Assembly (NCBI GenBank): GCA_964352715.1 | Contig: CAYGSU010000006.1 | Span: forward strand, 1 to 64,000 | Direction: 5' to 3' | Length of the DNA: 64,000 nucleotides | Origin: JAVKBW01 sp964352715 | Lineage (GTDB): Bacteria; Pseudomonadota; Alphaproteobacteria; UBA8366; Aestuariispiraceae | Shown: positions 16,470 through 24,560 of the stretch, in pieces | Layout: each line of letters begins with the position of its first letter | Position numbering within the stretch: position 1 is the first letter of the stretch | Notes under the pieces: generated by a model | The model's database searches: none | Told to the model about the DNA's origin: nothing | The model's input: only the letters and a program-made list of their open reading frames with translations | Translations under genes and position numbers: made by a program

Positions 16470-17120
16470 TTAATTTTCAGCGACAGCCTCGGCCAGCTCG
16501 GCCGGCGTCTGGGGTTCGCGAACGGCTTTGACTTTTCTGGGCCTGCCGCGACCGCGCTTCGGCGGCGCCGGCGGCTCGTCAGCGCTTTCGCTTGCGGATT
16601 GGCGGTTTCCGGCATCGTCACTGTCTGAAGACTCATCCGAAGACGATTCCGCATCCCGCGGCGTTGTGTCGATTACAACGACATCATCGGACTGACTGTC
16701 GTCATCATCATCATCATTGTTACTACTGCGGTTCTTGTTGTTGTTCGATGTGTAATCGTCGTTGTCATTGTCGTTATCGTTGTCATTATCGTTGTCGTCA
16801 TCCGAGTCATTGTCGGATTGCTGAAAGCGACGCTGATTCGTCTGGCCATCCTGAAGAGGATTGGCAATACGGTAGTAATGTTCGGCATGCTGCAACAGAT
16901 TTTCCGCAAGCACACGGTCACCCGAGGATGCCGCATCACGCGCCAATGTCGTGTACTTGTCGTAGATCTGACTCGCCGATCCCCGGATTCTTACACTGGG
17001 ACCGTTCGAATCGAAGGTGTTGCGATTGTTTCCGCCACCACCACCGCCGCCACCGCGCCGATTGTTATTGTTACGGTTGCGGCCACGCTTCTGGCCTTGC
17101 GTCTGATTGTTGTTTCTCAT
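16470..17120 (-). CDS. DUF4167 protein with Asp-Asn repeat and AT-hook-like motif
   Basis: The 216-residue protein starts MRNNNQTQGQKRGRNRNNNN, then has an RGG/Gly-rich run. The DUF4167 core follows (VRIRGSASQIYDKYTTLARDAASSGDRVLAENLLQHAEHYYRI, about residues 43-86). From about residue 100 it is low complexity: alternating Asp-Asn, then Asp-rich, then Ser/Asp-rich. Near 188-199 a basic KRGRGRPRKVKA stretch resembles an AT-hook. DUF4167 proteins are alphaproteobacterial and of unknown function; the RGG-like N-terminus suggests RNA binding, which is inference. It lies downstream of prmC on the same strand with a 274-base gap. Confidence 0.9.
   Translation of the reverse strand: MRNNNQTQGQKRGRNRNNNNRRGGGGGGGGNNRNTFDSNGPSVRIRGSASQIYDKYTTLARDAASSGDRVLAENLLQHAEHYYRIANPLQDGQTNQRRFQQSDNDSDDDNDNDNDNDNDNDDYTSNNNKNRSSNNDDDDDDSQSDDVVVIDTTPRDAESSSDESSDSDDAGNRQSASESADEPPAPPKRGRGRPRKVKAVREPQTPAELAEAVAEN
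16757..16800. repeat. Hexanucleotide-unit repeat encoding the Asp-Asn tract
   Basis: Imperfect tandem six-base units of the type GTCGTT/GTCATT/ATCGTT run through this stretch. On the minus strand they are read as alternating Asp and Asn codons. Unit gain or loss would keep the frame. Confidence 0.75.
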
Positions 17121-17394
17121 GCCTTATACACCAAATAGGGGTGTTTCCTACCCGCATGCAATGTCAACTTACATGCGGCGCGAACCGATATGTATCGGGT
17201 TTTCCCATCAACGTGTTGCGGGAAGCCGAATGACCCGTCCTGCACCCTGCCAAACCATGATCTCTCGCCGACATCACCGGCCCGGTTTCACTAACCAGAC
17301 AGGTGGCCCAACTTTCGACGAGTGCTTTATGCGGGCGCCAGAGTTATCCGACTAGTCGAAACTAGACACTAACTCGCCTGTTTCCAAGCTTTTT
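17121..17394. other. Intergenic region between DUF4167 and prmC
   Basis: There are 274 bases without a credible gene. The region should carry the DUF4167 promoter on the minus strand, but I cannot identify hexamers with confidence. No terminator-like hairpin was seen after prmC. Confidence 0.4.
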
Positions 17395-18276
17395 TTACCC
17401 TTCCGTCGATGAAGGTTTTATGCCGGAAACCACGCGGTCGATCGCCGACAGGTCACGGCGCATTGCCGTTTCGGTAAAGCCGGCGGAATGCAGCATCGAA
17501 AGAACCGTATCGGCCTGCCCCTGTCCGACCTCCAGAACGATCAGTCCGCCGGGTTTCAACGCATCAAAGGCAGTCGGAATGATCACCCTATAGGCATTCA
17601 GCCCGTCCGCGCCACCGTCCAGGGCAATATGTGGCTCATAGCCGGCGACTTCCGGTTCCAGTGCCGCAATATCGGCGGTGGGTATATAGGGCGGGTTTGC
17701 GACCAGACAGTCGATATCGGCGCCACACCCCAGCAGGATGCTGTTCCAGTCACCGTGCACAATGGCGGCCCGCCCTGAAAGGGCCAGCGCTTCCGCATTG
17801 TTTCTCGCCATATCGCAGGCGGCGGAAGACGCGTCTATTCCGATCCCTTCAGCCTTCGGATAGCAGGACAACAGCGTCAGCAGAAGGCAGCCGCTGCCCG
17901 TACCGAAATCTGCAAAACAGAACCCGCCATTCCGATCCGGCAGCCTGTCGTGAACCTCTTCGACAACGGTTTCCGTTTCAGGCCTTGGGTCGAGAACATC
18001 GGCGTTGACCATGAACGTCAGGTCCCAGAACTGACGTTGCCCGAGAATGTGGGACATCGGTTCGCGATTACAGCGACGGTCGACAATCGCCCGGAAAGCG
18101 TCTGCTCTTGCCTCGTCGATAGCCAGGTCGGGATCGGAAATCATCGCTTCCTGTCGCAGGCCTGTCGCATGACCCAGTAGCAGCCGTGCCTCACGCCGTG
18201 CATTCTCTATCGAAGCCGCCGCCAGTTTACCGGCCGCTTCGGCGATCAGATTGGCGAGGGTTGGTGTATCCGTCAC
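17395..18276 (-). CDS. prmC: Release factor glutamine N5-methyltransferase PrmC
   Basis: PrmC methylates the glutamine of the GGQ motif of RF1 and RF2. The 293-residue protein has an N-terminal helical domain, the SAM-binding motif ADFGTGSGCLL (122-132) and the catalytic NPPY motif at 194-197, followed by IPT. Length is normal. Its start overlaps the stop of prfA by four bases (ATGA), so methylase and substrate are translationally coupled. It stands last in the hisS-hemA-prfA-prmC chain. Confidence 0.97.
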   Translation of the reverse strand: MTDTPTLANLIAEAAGKLAAASIENARREARLLLGHATGLRQEAMISDPDLAIDEARADAFRAIVDRRCNREPMSHILGQRQFWDLTFMVNADVLDPRPETETVVEEVHDRLPDRNGGFCFADFGTGSGCLLLTLLSCYPKAEGIGIDASSAACDMARNNAEALALSGRAAIVHGDWNSILLGCGADIDCLVANPPYIPTADIAALEPEVAGYEPHIALDGGADGLNAYRVIIPTAFDALKPGGLIVLEVGQGQADTVLSMLHSAGFTETAMRRDLSAIDRVVSGIKPSSTEG

Positions 18277-19358
18277 ATCACGCCTTCCGACAGAGACGTC
18301 AGCTTTGCCGTCTGTTCTTCGATCAGCAGGGCGTCGATGATTTCGTCCAGCGCCTCTCCGGCAATCACCTTGTCCAGCTTGTAAAGTGTTAGATTGATGC
18401 GGTGATCGGTAACCCGGCCCTGCGGGAAGTTATAGGTTCTTATGCGTTCCGAACGGTCGCCGGAGCCGATCTGATCCTTGCGGTCCGCCGCCCGTTCGGA
18501 TGCCTGCCGTTCGCGTTCGGCATCGAACAGCCTTGCCCGCAGGACGGTCATCGCCTTCGCCCGGTTCTTGTGCTGCGATTTTTCATCCTGACACTGTACG
18601 ACGATTCCGCTGGGAATATGGGTGATGCGGACGGCGCTGTCCGTGGTGTTCACATGCTGTCCGCCGGCCCCCTGCGACCGGTAGGTATCGATCCGCAAAT
18701 CCTTTTCATCGACATCGATATCGACCTCTTCCGCTTCCGGCAGAATGGCGACCGTGGCCGCAGATGTGTGAATCCGACCACCGCTTTCTGTCGTCGGCAC
18801 GCGTTGCACGCGGTGGACGCCGGATTCGAATTTCAATCGACCAAACACGTCCTGGCCGCTGATATTGGCCATGATCTGGCTGTAGCCGCCGACATCGGAT
18901 TCACTTGCGTCGATGATTTCAATCCGCCATCCGTGTAGTTGCGCATGCCGCTGGTACATCCGGAACAGATCGGCCGCGAACAGGCCGGCTTCATCGCCGC
19001 CGGTGCCCGCGCGTATTTCCAGAATAACGCTGCGTGCATCCGCCGGGTCCTTCGGCAGCAGAAGGATTTGAAGTTCCCTTTCGCGCTGCGGCAGCATGTC
19101 GCGGGCCTGTTCCAGTTCCTCGCGGGCCAGCTCTTTCATCTCCGCATCGGTTTCCGGATCCTTGGTGAGGTTTTCCAGATCGGCAACTTCCCGTTCAGCC
19201 GCCCTGAACGCCTCGACGCTTTCAACCACAGCTGAAATGTCCGCATATTCCCGCGACAGCGCGGTGTATTCCTGCGCATCCAGATCGGGTTCCGACATGC
19301 GTGCAGACAGTTCCGCCGACCGCGCAACCACCCGGTCCAGCCGGTCTCGCCAACTCAT
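18273..19358 (-). CDS. prfA: Peptide chain release factor 1
   Basis: RF1 reads UAA and UAG stop codons. The 361-residue protein carries the GGQ peptidyl-hydrolysis motif at 232-234 in GAGGQHVNTTDSAVR. The PxT stop-codon recognition motif is PTT at 188-190 in QRVPTTESGGR, diagnostic of RF1 rather than RF2. Length matches the family. It is joined to prmC and to the glutamyl-tRNA reductase gene by four-base ATGA overlaps on both sides. Confidence 0.99.
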   Translation of the reverse strand: MSWRDRLDRVVARSAELSARMSEPDLDAQEYTALSREYADISAVVESVEAFRAAEREVADLENLTKDPETDAEMKELAREELEQARDMLPQRERELQILLLPKDPADARSVILEIRAGTGGDEAGLFAADLFRMYQRHAQLHGWRIEIIDASESDVGGYSQIMANISGQDVFGRLKFESGVHRVQRVPTTESGGRIHTSAATVAILPEAEEVDIDVDEKDLRIDTYRSQGAGGQHVNTTDSAVRITHIPSGIVVQCQDEKSQHKNRAKAMTVLRARLFDAERERQASERAADRKDQIGSGDRSERIRTYNFPQGRVTDHRINLTLYKLDKVIAGEALDEIIDALLIEEQTAKLTSLSEGVM

Positions 19359-20662
19359 TCGCTGATATCCCCTTCTTCCGGCGATCTGCCTTCATCGGCG
19401 TTCAAACCGAACAACTGATTCAAAACGCGGTTCACTGTAATCATATCCTTGATATCGGCGCTTTCGCCGTCGCCGGCGATCCGGCGCAACGTCTGGCTCG
19501 GCTGATGCAGCAGATGGTTAACCAGCAGGCGCGTCGCCTCGTTAGCATCGGCGCCGGCATGTTCCGACAGAACATGCCGCCTCATGTCATCGAAATGCCG
19601 CCGCATTGCAACCAGCGACGGCACACTTTCCTGTTCCGCCTTCGCCCGCCGAAAAGCAGCAACGGCTTCTGTAACCATGCCGCGCGCCTTGACGGCGGCT
19701 TCTTCACGGTCGGCCATGCCGGACCGTGCCAGCTTCTCTAGATCAGCGAGCGTATAGAGAAAGGCTTCGTCCAGCCGATCGACCGCCGGGTCCACATCGA
19801 CCGGTACGCCGCAATCGACAAACAGGATCGGTCGCGCCCGCCGCGCTTTCAGCGCTGCCTGAACCTGATTACGATCAATTGTATAGCGACCGGACCCGAC
19901 CGCCGATATCACCAGATCCGCTTCGACCACCGCATCTTCCAGATCGGCTATGGGCACGAAATGACAGTCTGCCGCCAACGCGGCCCGTTCGGTTCGCCGC
20001 GATGTGCCCGTCATGTCAAACTTCGCAAGACCGGCATCGCGGCATACCTGCATGATAAGCTGCCCGGTATCGCCCAGGCCGATCACCAACCCCCGCAACT
20101 GGGAAAGATCGCCGTGCAGGTCTCTCGTAAGCTGCGAAACAATGGACGCCACGGAAACAGCGCCCCGGCCGATGGCGGTTTCGGTTCTGACCGCTTTTGC
20201 CGCCGCGACTGCGGATTGATACAGCGCATCAAGCTCCGGCCCGATCATGCCGTGCTGTTTTGCCTGATCAACCGATTCCTTGACCTGCCCCAGAACCTGG
20301 CTTTCGCCGATGATCTGGCTTTCCAGCGCCGAGCAGATCCGGAATACCCTGTCCACGGCGTCTTCGTCGTACCGCCTGTAGGTTTGTTCCTGAACCCGCG
20401 ATTTCGACATTCCCAGTTTTTCGGCGATCCAGTCCGATATGGAGGAAACCGCAGATTCGATATCGTTTGAAGCCAGATGAATTTCGGTACGGTCGCAGGT
20501 CGACAGGATGGCGGCTTCGGCAACGCCGTGCTGTCGGAACCAGACAAAGGCCTGCTCCTTAGACTCTTCATCGACGTATAACCTGTCCCGGAATCCTGAA
20601 TCCGCCGAATGGTAATCGGCGCCGACAACCGCATAGCGCGCTTTTTGTTCGGTCGACTTCAT
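19355..20662 (-). CDS. hemA: Glutamyl-tRNA reductase (divergent)
   Basis: The enzyme reduces Glu-tRNA to glutamate-1-semialdehyde, the first step of the C5 route to tetrapyrroles. The 435-residue protein has the catalytic Cys56 in LSTCDRTE (usually STCNRTE) and the GESQVLGQVK motif. It also has AAAKAVRTETAIGRGAVSVASI, an NADPH-binding segment VIGLGDTG, and a C-terminal dimerisation helix ending HLLHQPSQTLRRIA. The usual HKTAPV-like N-terminal motif is replaced by DYHSADSGF. Gene order hisS-hemA-prfA-prmC with 4-nt overlaps recalls the hemA-prfA-prmC order of gammaproteobacteria. Finding this in an alphaproteobacterium is unexpected, because that class typically uses ALA synthase (also called hemA). 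Confidence 0.93.
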   Translation of the reverse strand: MKSTEQKARYAVVGADYHSADSGFRDRLYVDEESKEQAFVWFRQHGVAEAAILSTCDRTEIHLASNDIESAVSSISDWIAEKLGMSKSRVQEQTYRRYDEDAVDRVFRICSALESQIIGESQVLGQVKESVDQAKQHGMIGPELDALYQSAVAAAKAVRTETAIGRGAVSVASIVSQLTRDLHGDLSQLRGLVIGLGDTGQLIMQVCRDAGLAKFDMTGTSRRTERAALAADCHFVPIADLEDAVVEADLVISAVGSGRYTIDRNQVQAALKARRARPILFVDCGVPVDVDPAVDRLDEAFLYTLADLEKLARSGMADREEAAVKARGMVTEAVAAFRRAKAEQESVPSLVAMRRHFDDMRRHVLSEHAGADANEATRLLVNHLLHQPSQTLRRIAGDGESADIKDMITVNRVLNQLFGLNADEGRSPEEGDISE

Positions 20663-21903
20663 TGCCCCGACTTCAGGAAATCTCCCAGGGAATCCAATGC
20701 TATATCCACCTGGTCGCCAGTCGCCAGCGTTTTTACCGCCGCCACCCCGCGTTCAAGCTCTTCATCGCCCAGAATAACCGCATGGCTGGCATTGACCTTG
20801 TCGGCGCGGCGCATACGCTTTTTCATGTTGCCGGTGAACGCCATGTCGATCCGCAATCCCTGCCGCCGAAGACGATCAGCAAGGGCGGCACAGGCCGCAT
20901 CGGCGGCCGGCCCCATCGGCACCAGCGCCACCGGCTGGCTTTCCCTTTCCGGCGTTCCCGCCAGAAGCGCCAGGCGTTCGATACCGGCCGCCCAGCCGAT
21001 ACCGGGTGTCGCCGGGCCGCCCATCATTTCCATCAGGCCGTCGTACCGACCGCCGGCCATAACGGCGCTTTGAGCACCCAGCTTGTCGGTCGTGAATTCG
21101 AATGCCGTATGGCAGTAATAATCCAACCCGCGCACCAACCGGGGGTTAAGGATATATTTGATGCCAAGCGTGTCGAGGCCGTCACGGACAGCACCGAAAA
21201 AGTCCGTGCTTTCCGTAGAAAGATAATCACCGAAAACAGGCGCATTCTCGACCAGCAAACGATCGCCGGCATCCTTGGAATCCAGAATGCGCAGCGGGTT
21301 GCGCCCCAGCCGATCCCGCGAGTCTTCCGACAGGTCGTCGGCATGACCGCTGAAATAGTCGACAAGCGCCGCCCGGTAGGCCGCCCGGCTTTCCGTATCG
21401 CCCAGCGAATTCAGTTCCAGAATCGTATCGGCGCGAATGCCAAGCTCGTCCAGAATTGCAGCACCGCAGGCAATGACCTCGACATCCGCCGCCGGCTGCG
21501 GCGCGCCGATAAGTTCGATGCCGATCTGATGGAACTGCCGCAGCCGGCCCTTCTGGGGTCGTTCGTAGCGGAACATGGGGCCGGCATAGAAATACCGGAC
21601 AGGCGCATGCTGCGACAGGCCGTTCGACAGGAACGCCCGGCATACCCCGGCGGTGTTTTCCGGTCGAAGGGTGATCTGCTCGCCGCCCTTGTCCTCGAAC
21701 GTGTACATTTCCTTCGTCACGACATCCGACGTATCGCCCAATGTGCGTGAAAATACATTGGTGAATTCAAAGATCGGCGTGGAAATCCGGTCGTAGCCGT
21801 ACCGGTCTGCAACGCTGGCGGCGGTTTCGGAAACACGATGCTGCGCCCTGAAATCATCCGGCAACAGATCATGCGTACCGCGGACGGGCTGTAAGGCCGC
21901 CAT
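20659..21903 (-). CDS. hisS: Histidine-tRNA ligase
   Basis: This class II aminoacyl-tRNA synthetase charges tRNA-His. The 414-residue protein has the start MAALQPVRGTHDLLPDD, motif 2 with LRPENTAGVCRAFLSNG, and the histidine-specific LVRGLDYYCHTAFEFTT segment. Motif 3 is PGIGWAAGIERLALL, and a C-terminal anticodon-binding domain follows. Length is normal. Its stop overlaps the hemA start by four bases, and ispG lies 23 bases upstream on the same strand. Confidence 0.98.
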   Translation of the reverse strand: MAALQPVRGTHDLLPDDFRAQHRVSETAASVADRYGYDRISTPIFEFTNVFSRTLGDTSDVVTKEMYTFEDKGGEQITLRPENTAGVCRAFLSNGLSQHAPVRYFYAGPMFRYERPQKGRLRQFHQIGIELIGAPQPAADVEVIACGAAILDELGIRADTILELNSLGDTESRAAYRAALVDYFSGHADDLSEDSRDRLGRNPLRILDSKDAGDRLLVENAPVFGDYLSTESTDFFGAVRDGLDTLGIKYILNPRLVRGLDYYCHTAFEFTTDKLGAQSAVMAGGRYDGLMEMMGGPATPGIGWAAGIERLALLAGTPERESQPVALVPMGPAADAACAALADRLRRQGLRIDMAFTGNMKKRMRRADKVNASHAVILGDEELERGVAAVKTLATGDQVDIALDSLGDFLKSGQ

Positions 21904-21926
21904 CGTAAAAACCTCCTGGTTGGTTG

Positions 21927-23051
21927 CTATTCCGCCGCGTCGGCGACGTCGGCTTTGCTGGCTTCGATCTCGGCGGCCTTCTTTTCCACGAGGGAAACCA
22001 GATGGCCCACGATATCTTCGTCTTTCAGGCGATGGTCAGGCATGCCGGCAATGTAAATCTGATGCGTGCCCTTGCCGCCGCCCGTGAAACCGATATCGGT
22101 TTCCCGTGCTTCGCCGGGTCCGTTCACCACGCAACCGATAACCGACACGGTCATCGGCGTCGTGATATGCGATAACCGGTCTTCCAGCACCTTCACGGTT
22201 TCGATCACGTCGAACTGCTGGCGTGCGCAGGACGGGCAGGAAATGACATTGACTCCTCGATGCCGCAGATTGAGCGACTTCAGAATGTCAAAACCGACCT
22301 TCACTTCTTCCTCTGGCGCTGCCGACAGCGATACACGGATCGTATCGCCGATACCGGCCCAGAGAAGCGACCCGATACCCAGTGACGACTTGATGGTGCC
22401 GGTGCGAAGCCCACCGGCTTCCGTAACACCAAGATGAAGCGGATAGTCGCAGGCCTCGCTCAGCGCCTGATAGGCGGCGCAGGCCAGAAAGACATCCGAA
22501 GCCTTTACGCTGATCTTGAAGTCGAAGAAGTCATTGTCTTCGAGGATTTTCGCGTGGTCGAGGGCGCTTTCAACCATCGCTTCCGGGCAGGGCTCACCAT
22601 ACTTTTCAAGCAGATGGCGTTCCAGCGACCCGGCATTCACCCCGATCCGCATCGAACAGCCATGATCCTTCGCAGCCTTGATGACTTCGCGAACCCGGTC
22701 CGCGTTGCCGATATTGCCGGGGTTGATGCGCAGGCAGGCAGCCCCCGCTTCCGCCGCCTCGATGGCGCGCTTGTAGTGAAAATGGATATCCGCAACGATC
22801 GGAACAGAGACTTCCTGCACGATTTTCGGCAGGGCTGCTGTTGATTCCACATCAGGGCAGGAAACCCGGATTATGTCGACGCCGGCCGCTTCGCAGCGCT
22901 TGATCTGATCGATCGTTGCTGCCGCATCCGCCGTCAACGTATTGGTCATGGTCTGAACCGTGATCGGTGCATCACCGCCAACAGGAACAGTCCCGACCAT
23001 GATCTGGCGGGATTTCCGTCGAAGTATATCTCTGTAGGGCCGCACACTCAT
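21927..23051 (-). CDS. ispG: 4-hydroxy-3-methylbut-2-en-1-yl diphosphate synthase (flavodoxin) IspG
   Basis: IspG is the penultimate enzyme of the non-mevalonate isoprenoid route, converting MEcPP to HMBPP with a [4Fe-4S] cluster. The 374-residue bacterial-type protein has a TIM barrel (VPIVADIHFHYKRAIEA, LRINPGNIG, VNAGSLERHLLEKYG). The cluster cysteines lie in ISCPSCARQ and in VIGCVVNGPGEA. The C-terminus is a slightly long Ala/Asp-rich tail. It lies between rodZ (106 bases upstream) and hisS. Confidence 0.98.
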   Translation of the reverse strand: MSVRPYRDILRRKSRQIMVGTVPVGGDAPITVQTMTNTLTADAAATIDQIKRCEAAGVDIIRVSCPDVESTAALPKIVQEVSVPIVADIHFHYKRAIEAAEAGAACLRINPGNIGNADRVREVIKAAKDHGCSMRIGVNAGSLERHLLEKYGEPCPEAMVESALDHAKILEDNDFFDFKISVKASDVFLACAAYQALSEACDYPLHLGVTEAGGLRTGTIKSSLGIGSLLWAGIGDTIRVSLSAAPEEEVKVGFDILKSLNLRHRGVNVISCPSCARQQFDVIETVKVLEDRLSHITTPMTVSVIGCVVNGPGEARETDIGFTGGGKGTHQIYIAGMPDHRLKDEDIVGHLVSLVEKKAAEIEASKADVADAAE

Positions 23052-23157
23052 GGCGGAGCCTCATCATCGTGAATGCATGATGAACATGCGCAGGCTGACA
23101 AAAAAGATCAAGATCGGAGTTTGCGGAACCGCAGTGCCGCGCACCGAAATTCTGACG

Positions 23158-24459
23158 CTACTGGCCTTCCGTCGCGGCGGGTCCGGCCATCAGCGCTTCA
23201 GGCGAAAGGCTGACATCGCGCCGAACCGATCCGACCGGACCGACATCGGGAACTATCTGGCCGTCCACGAGAAACCCCAGCCCACCGGCATTGCCGGTAA
23301 CCAGTGTAAGTCCATCCTGCATCGGCGCCTTGTAGATATCGCCCTTGCGCAGCAACCGGGTCAGCAGAATGCTGCCATCCGCATCGGAAATTTCGACCCA
23401 GGTCGCTTGACGCGCCACGACTGAAACCCGCGACGGGCCTTCCGTTTCACCGTATACCGTCACTTCGCCGGTCGGTGCTTCGGGAATGATTGCTGCGACG
23501 GTTGCCTGTGCATCGTCGATTACCGCTTCCGTGCTGTCTTCGACACCTTCTTCGACGACAGGTGCGGGTTCTGCGAGATCGGCGGTCGAATTGGCCGCTT
23601 CCGTGTCACTAACCACAGGGTCAGACCCGGAAGCCGCGACAGTGTTCGTCGTGTCATCCGCTACCGGTTCGACAGCGTCGTTGATGGAGTTCGACCCGAC
23701 AACCGCTTCCGCTTCAGCCTGCACCGCAGCGGACGCATCCGAGGCCGTTTCTTCAGCCGCGTTCTCCGCGACCGTCTCGGCAACTGTTTCAGCCTGCGTC
23801 ACCGCCGTCGCGGTCTCTGCGGCATCCTGCGCCGGCTCGACGGTTTCCGTCGTCGCTGCATAGTCTGGCTCCGTTGTCGTCGTCACTGATGTCGTCTGAG
23901 CATCCGAAACGCTGCCGTACGGGTCAGCAGCAACGTTGTCTTCCGCCGAAACGGATTCGGAAGCGGTCGTCTGCAAGTCCTTCAGGAACTGCGGCACAGC
24001 CGGTACCAGATCAGCAATCGTCCGGTCTTTTTCCGAAAGCACTGTCCAGCCGCCATAGGCCGCGCCGATCAGCAGAAGCGACAGAAGGATAACCAGTACG
24101 GTCGGCACCCGGCTGCCGGGCATCGGTTCCGGAAAAACCAGCTGTGTCTGATCGTTGAAAGCCTGGCTCTGCGCCTTGTACAGCGCAACGATTTCCTTTG
24201 AATCAAGGTCCAGGTAATCTGCATAGGCGCGCACGAAACCAATGCCGTAGGCAGTGCCCGGCAGCGCTCCGAATTCGTCGTTTTCCAAAGCCTCGATAAA
24301 GGTTCGGCGGATTTTCAGACCTTCCGCAACCTGCGCAAGATCTTCTCCACGGGCCAGCCTACCGTTAAGCAGAATCTCGCCAACCGATTGATTATCAACA
24401 ACTTTCCGAAGGTCCGGTGTGCCGGGACCTTTGGTAGACGTGGCTTGCTTCTGGGCCAT
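23158..24459 (-). CDS. rodZ: RodZ-like cytoskeletal/HTH membrane protein
   Basis: RodZ links MreB to the membrane. The 433-residue protein shows the RodZ layout: cytoplasmic Xre-type HTH (about 26-95, with VAEGLKIRRTFIEALENDEF and GTAYGIGFVRAYADYL), one membrane helix (119-141), and a periplasmic tail. The tail begins with a long Ala/Thr/Val/Glu-rich linker (about 150-330) and ends with a DUF4115 beta domain (about 345-420, TWVEISDADGSILLTRLLRKGD). The linker contains imperfect repeats such as AETVAETVAENAAEE. GAGG-type Shine-Dalgarno lies seven bases before the ATG. It sits between ptsP and ispG. Confidence 0.9.
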   Translation of the reverse strand: MAQKQATSTKGPGTPDLRKVVDNQSVGEILLNGRLARGEDLAQVAEGLKIRRTFIEALENDEFGALPGTAYGIGFVRAYADYLDLDSKEIVALYKAQSQAFNDQTQLVFPEPMPGSRVPTVLVILLSLLLIGAAYGGWTVLSEKDRTIADLVPAVPQFLKDLQTTASESVSAEDNVAADPYGSVSDAQTTSVTTTTEPDYAATTETVEPAQDAAETATAVTQAETVAETVAENAAEETASDASAAVQAEAEAVVGSNSINDAVEPVADDTTNTVAASGSDPVVSDTEAANSTADLAEPAPVVEEGVEDSTEAVIDDAQATVAAIIPEAPTGEVTVYGETEGPSRVSVVARQATWVEISDADGSILLTRLLRKGDIYKAPMQDGLTLVTGNAGGLGFLVDGQIVPDVGPVGSVRRDVSLSPEALMAGPAATEGQ

Positions 24460-24560
24460 TTCTGTACCTCGTTGGACCGATGAATCAGATCGTCCCCTAG
24501 CCTCTCACCTTGTCAGATACCATAAATGAATCAGCAAAAGCAATGAGTTAAATGCTGAAA

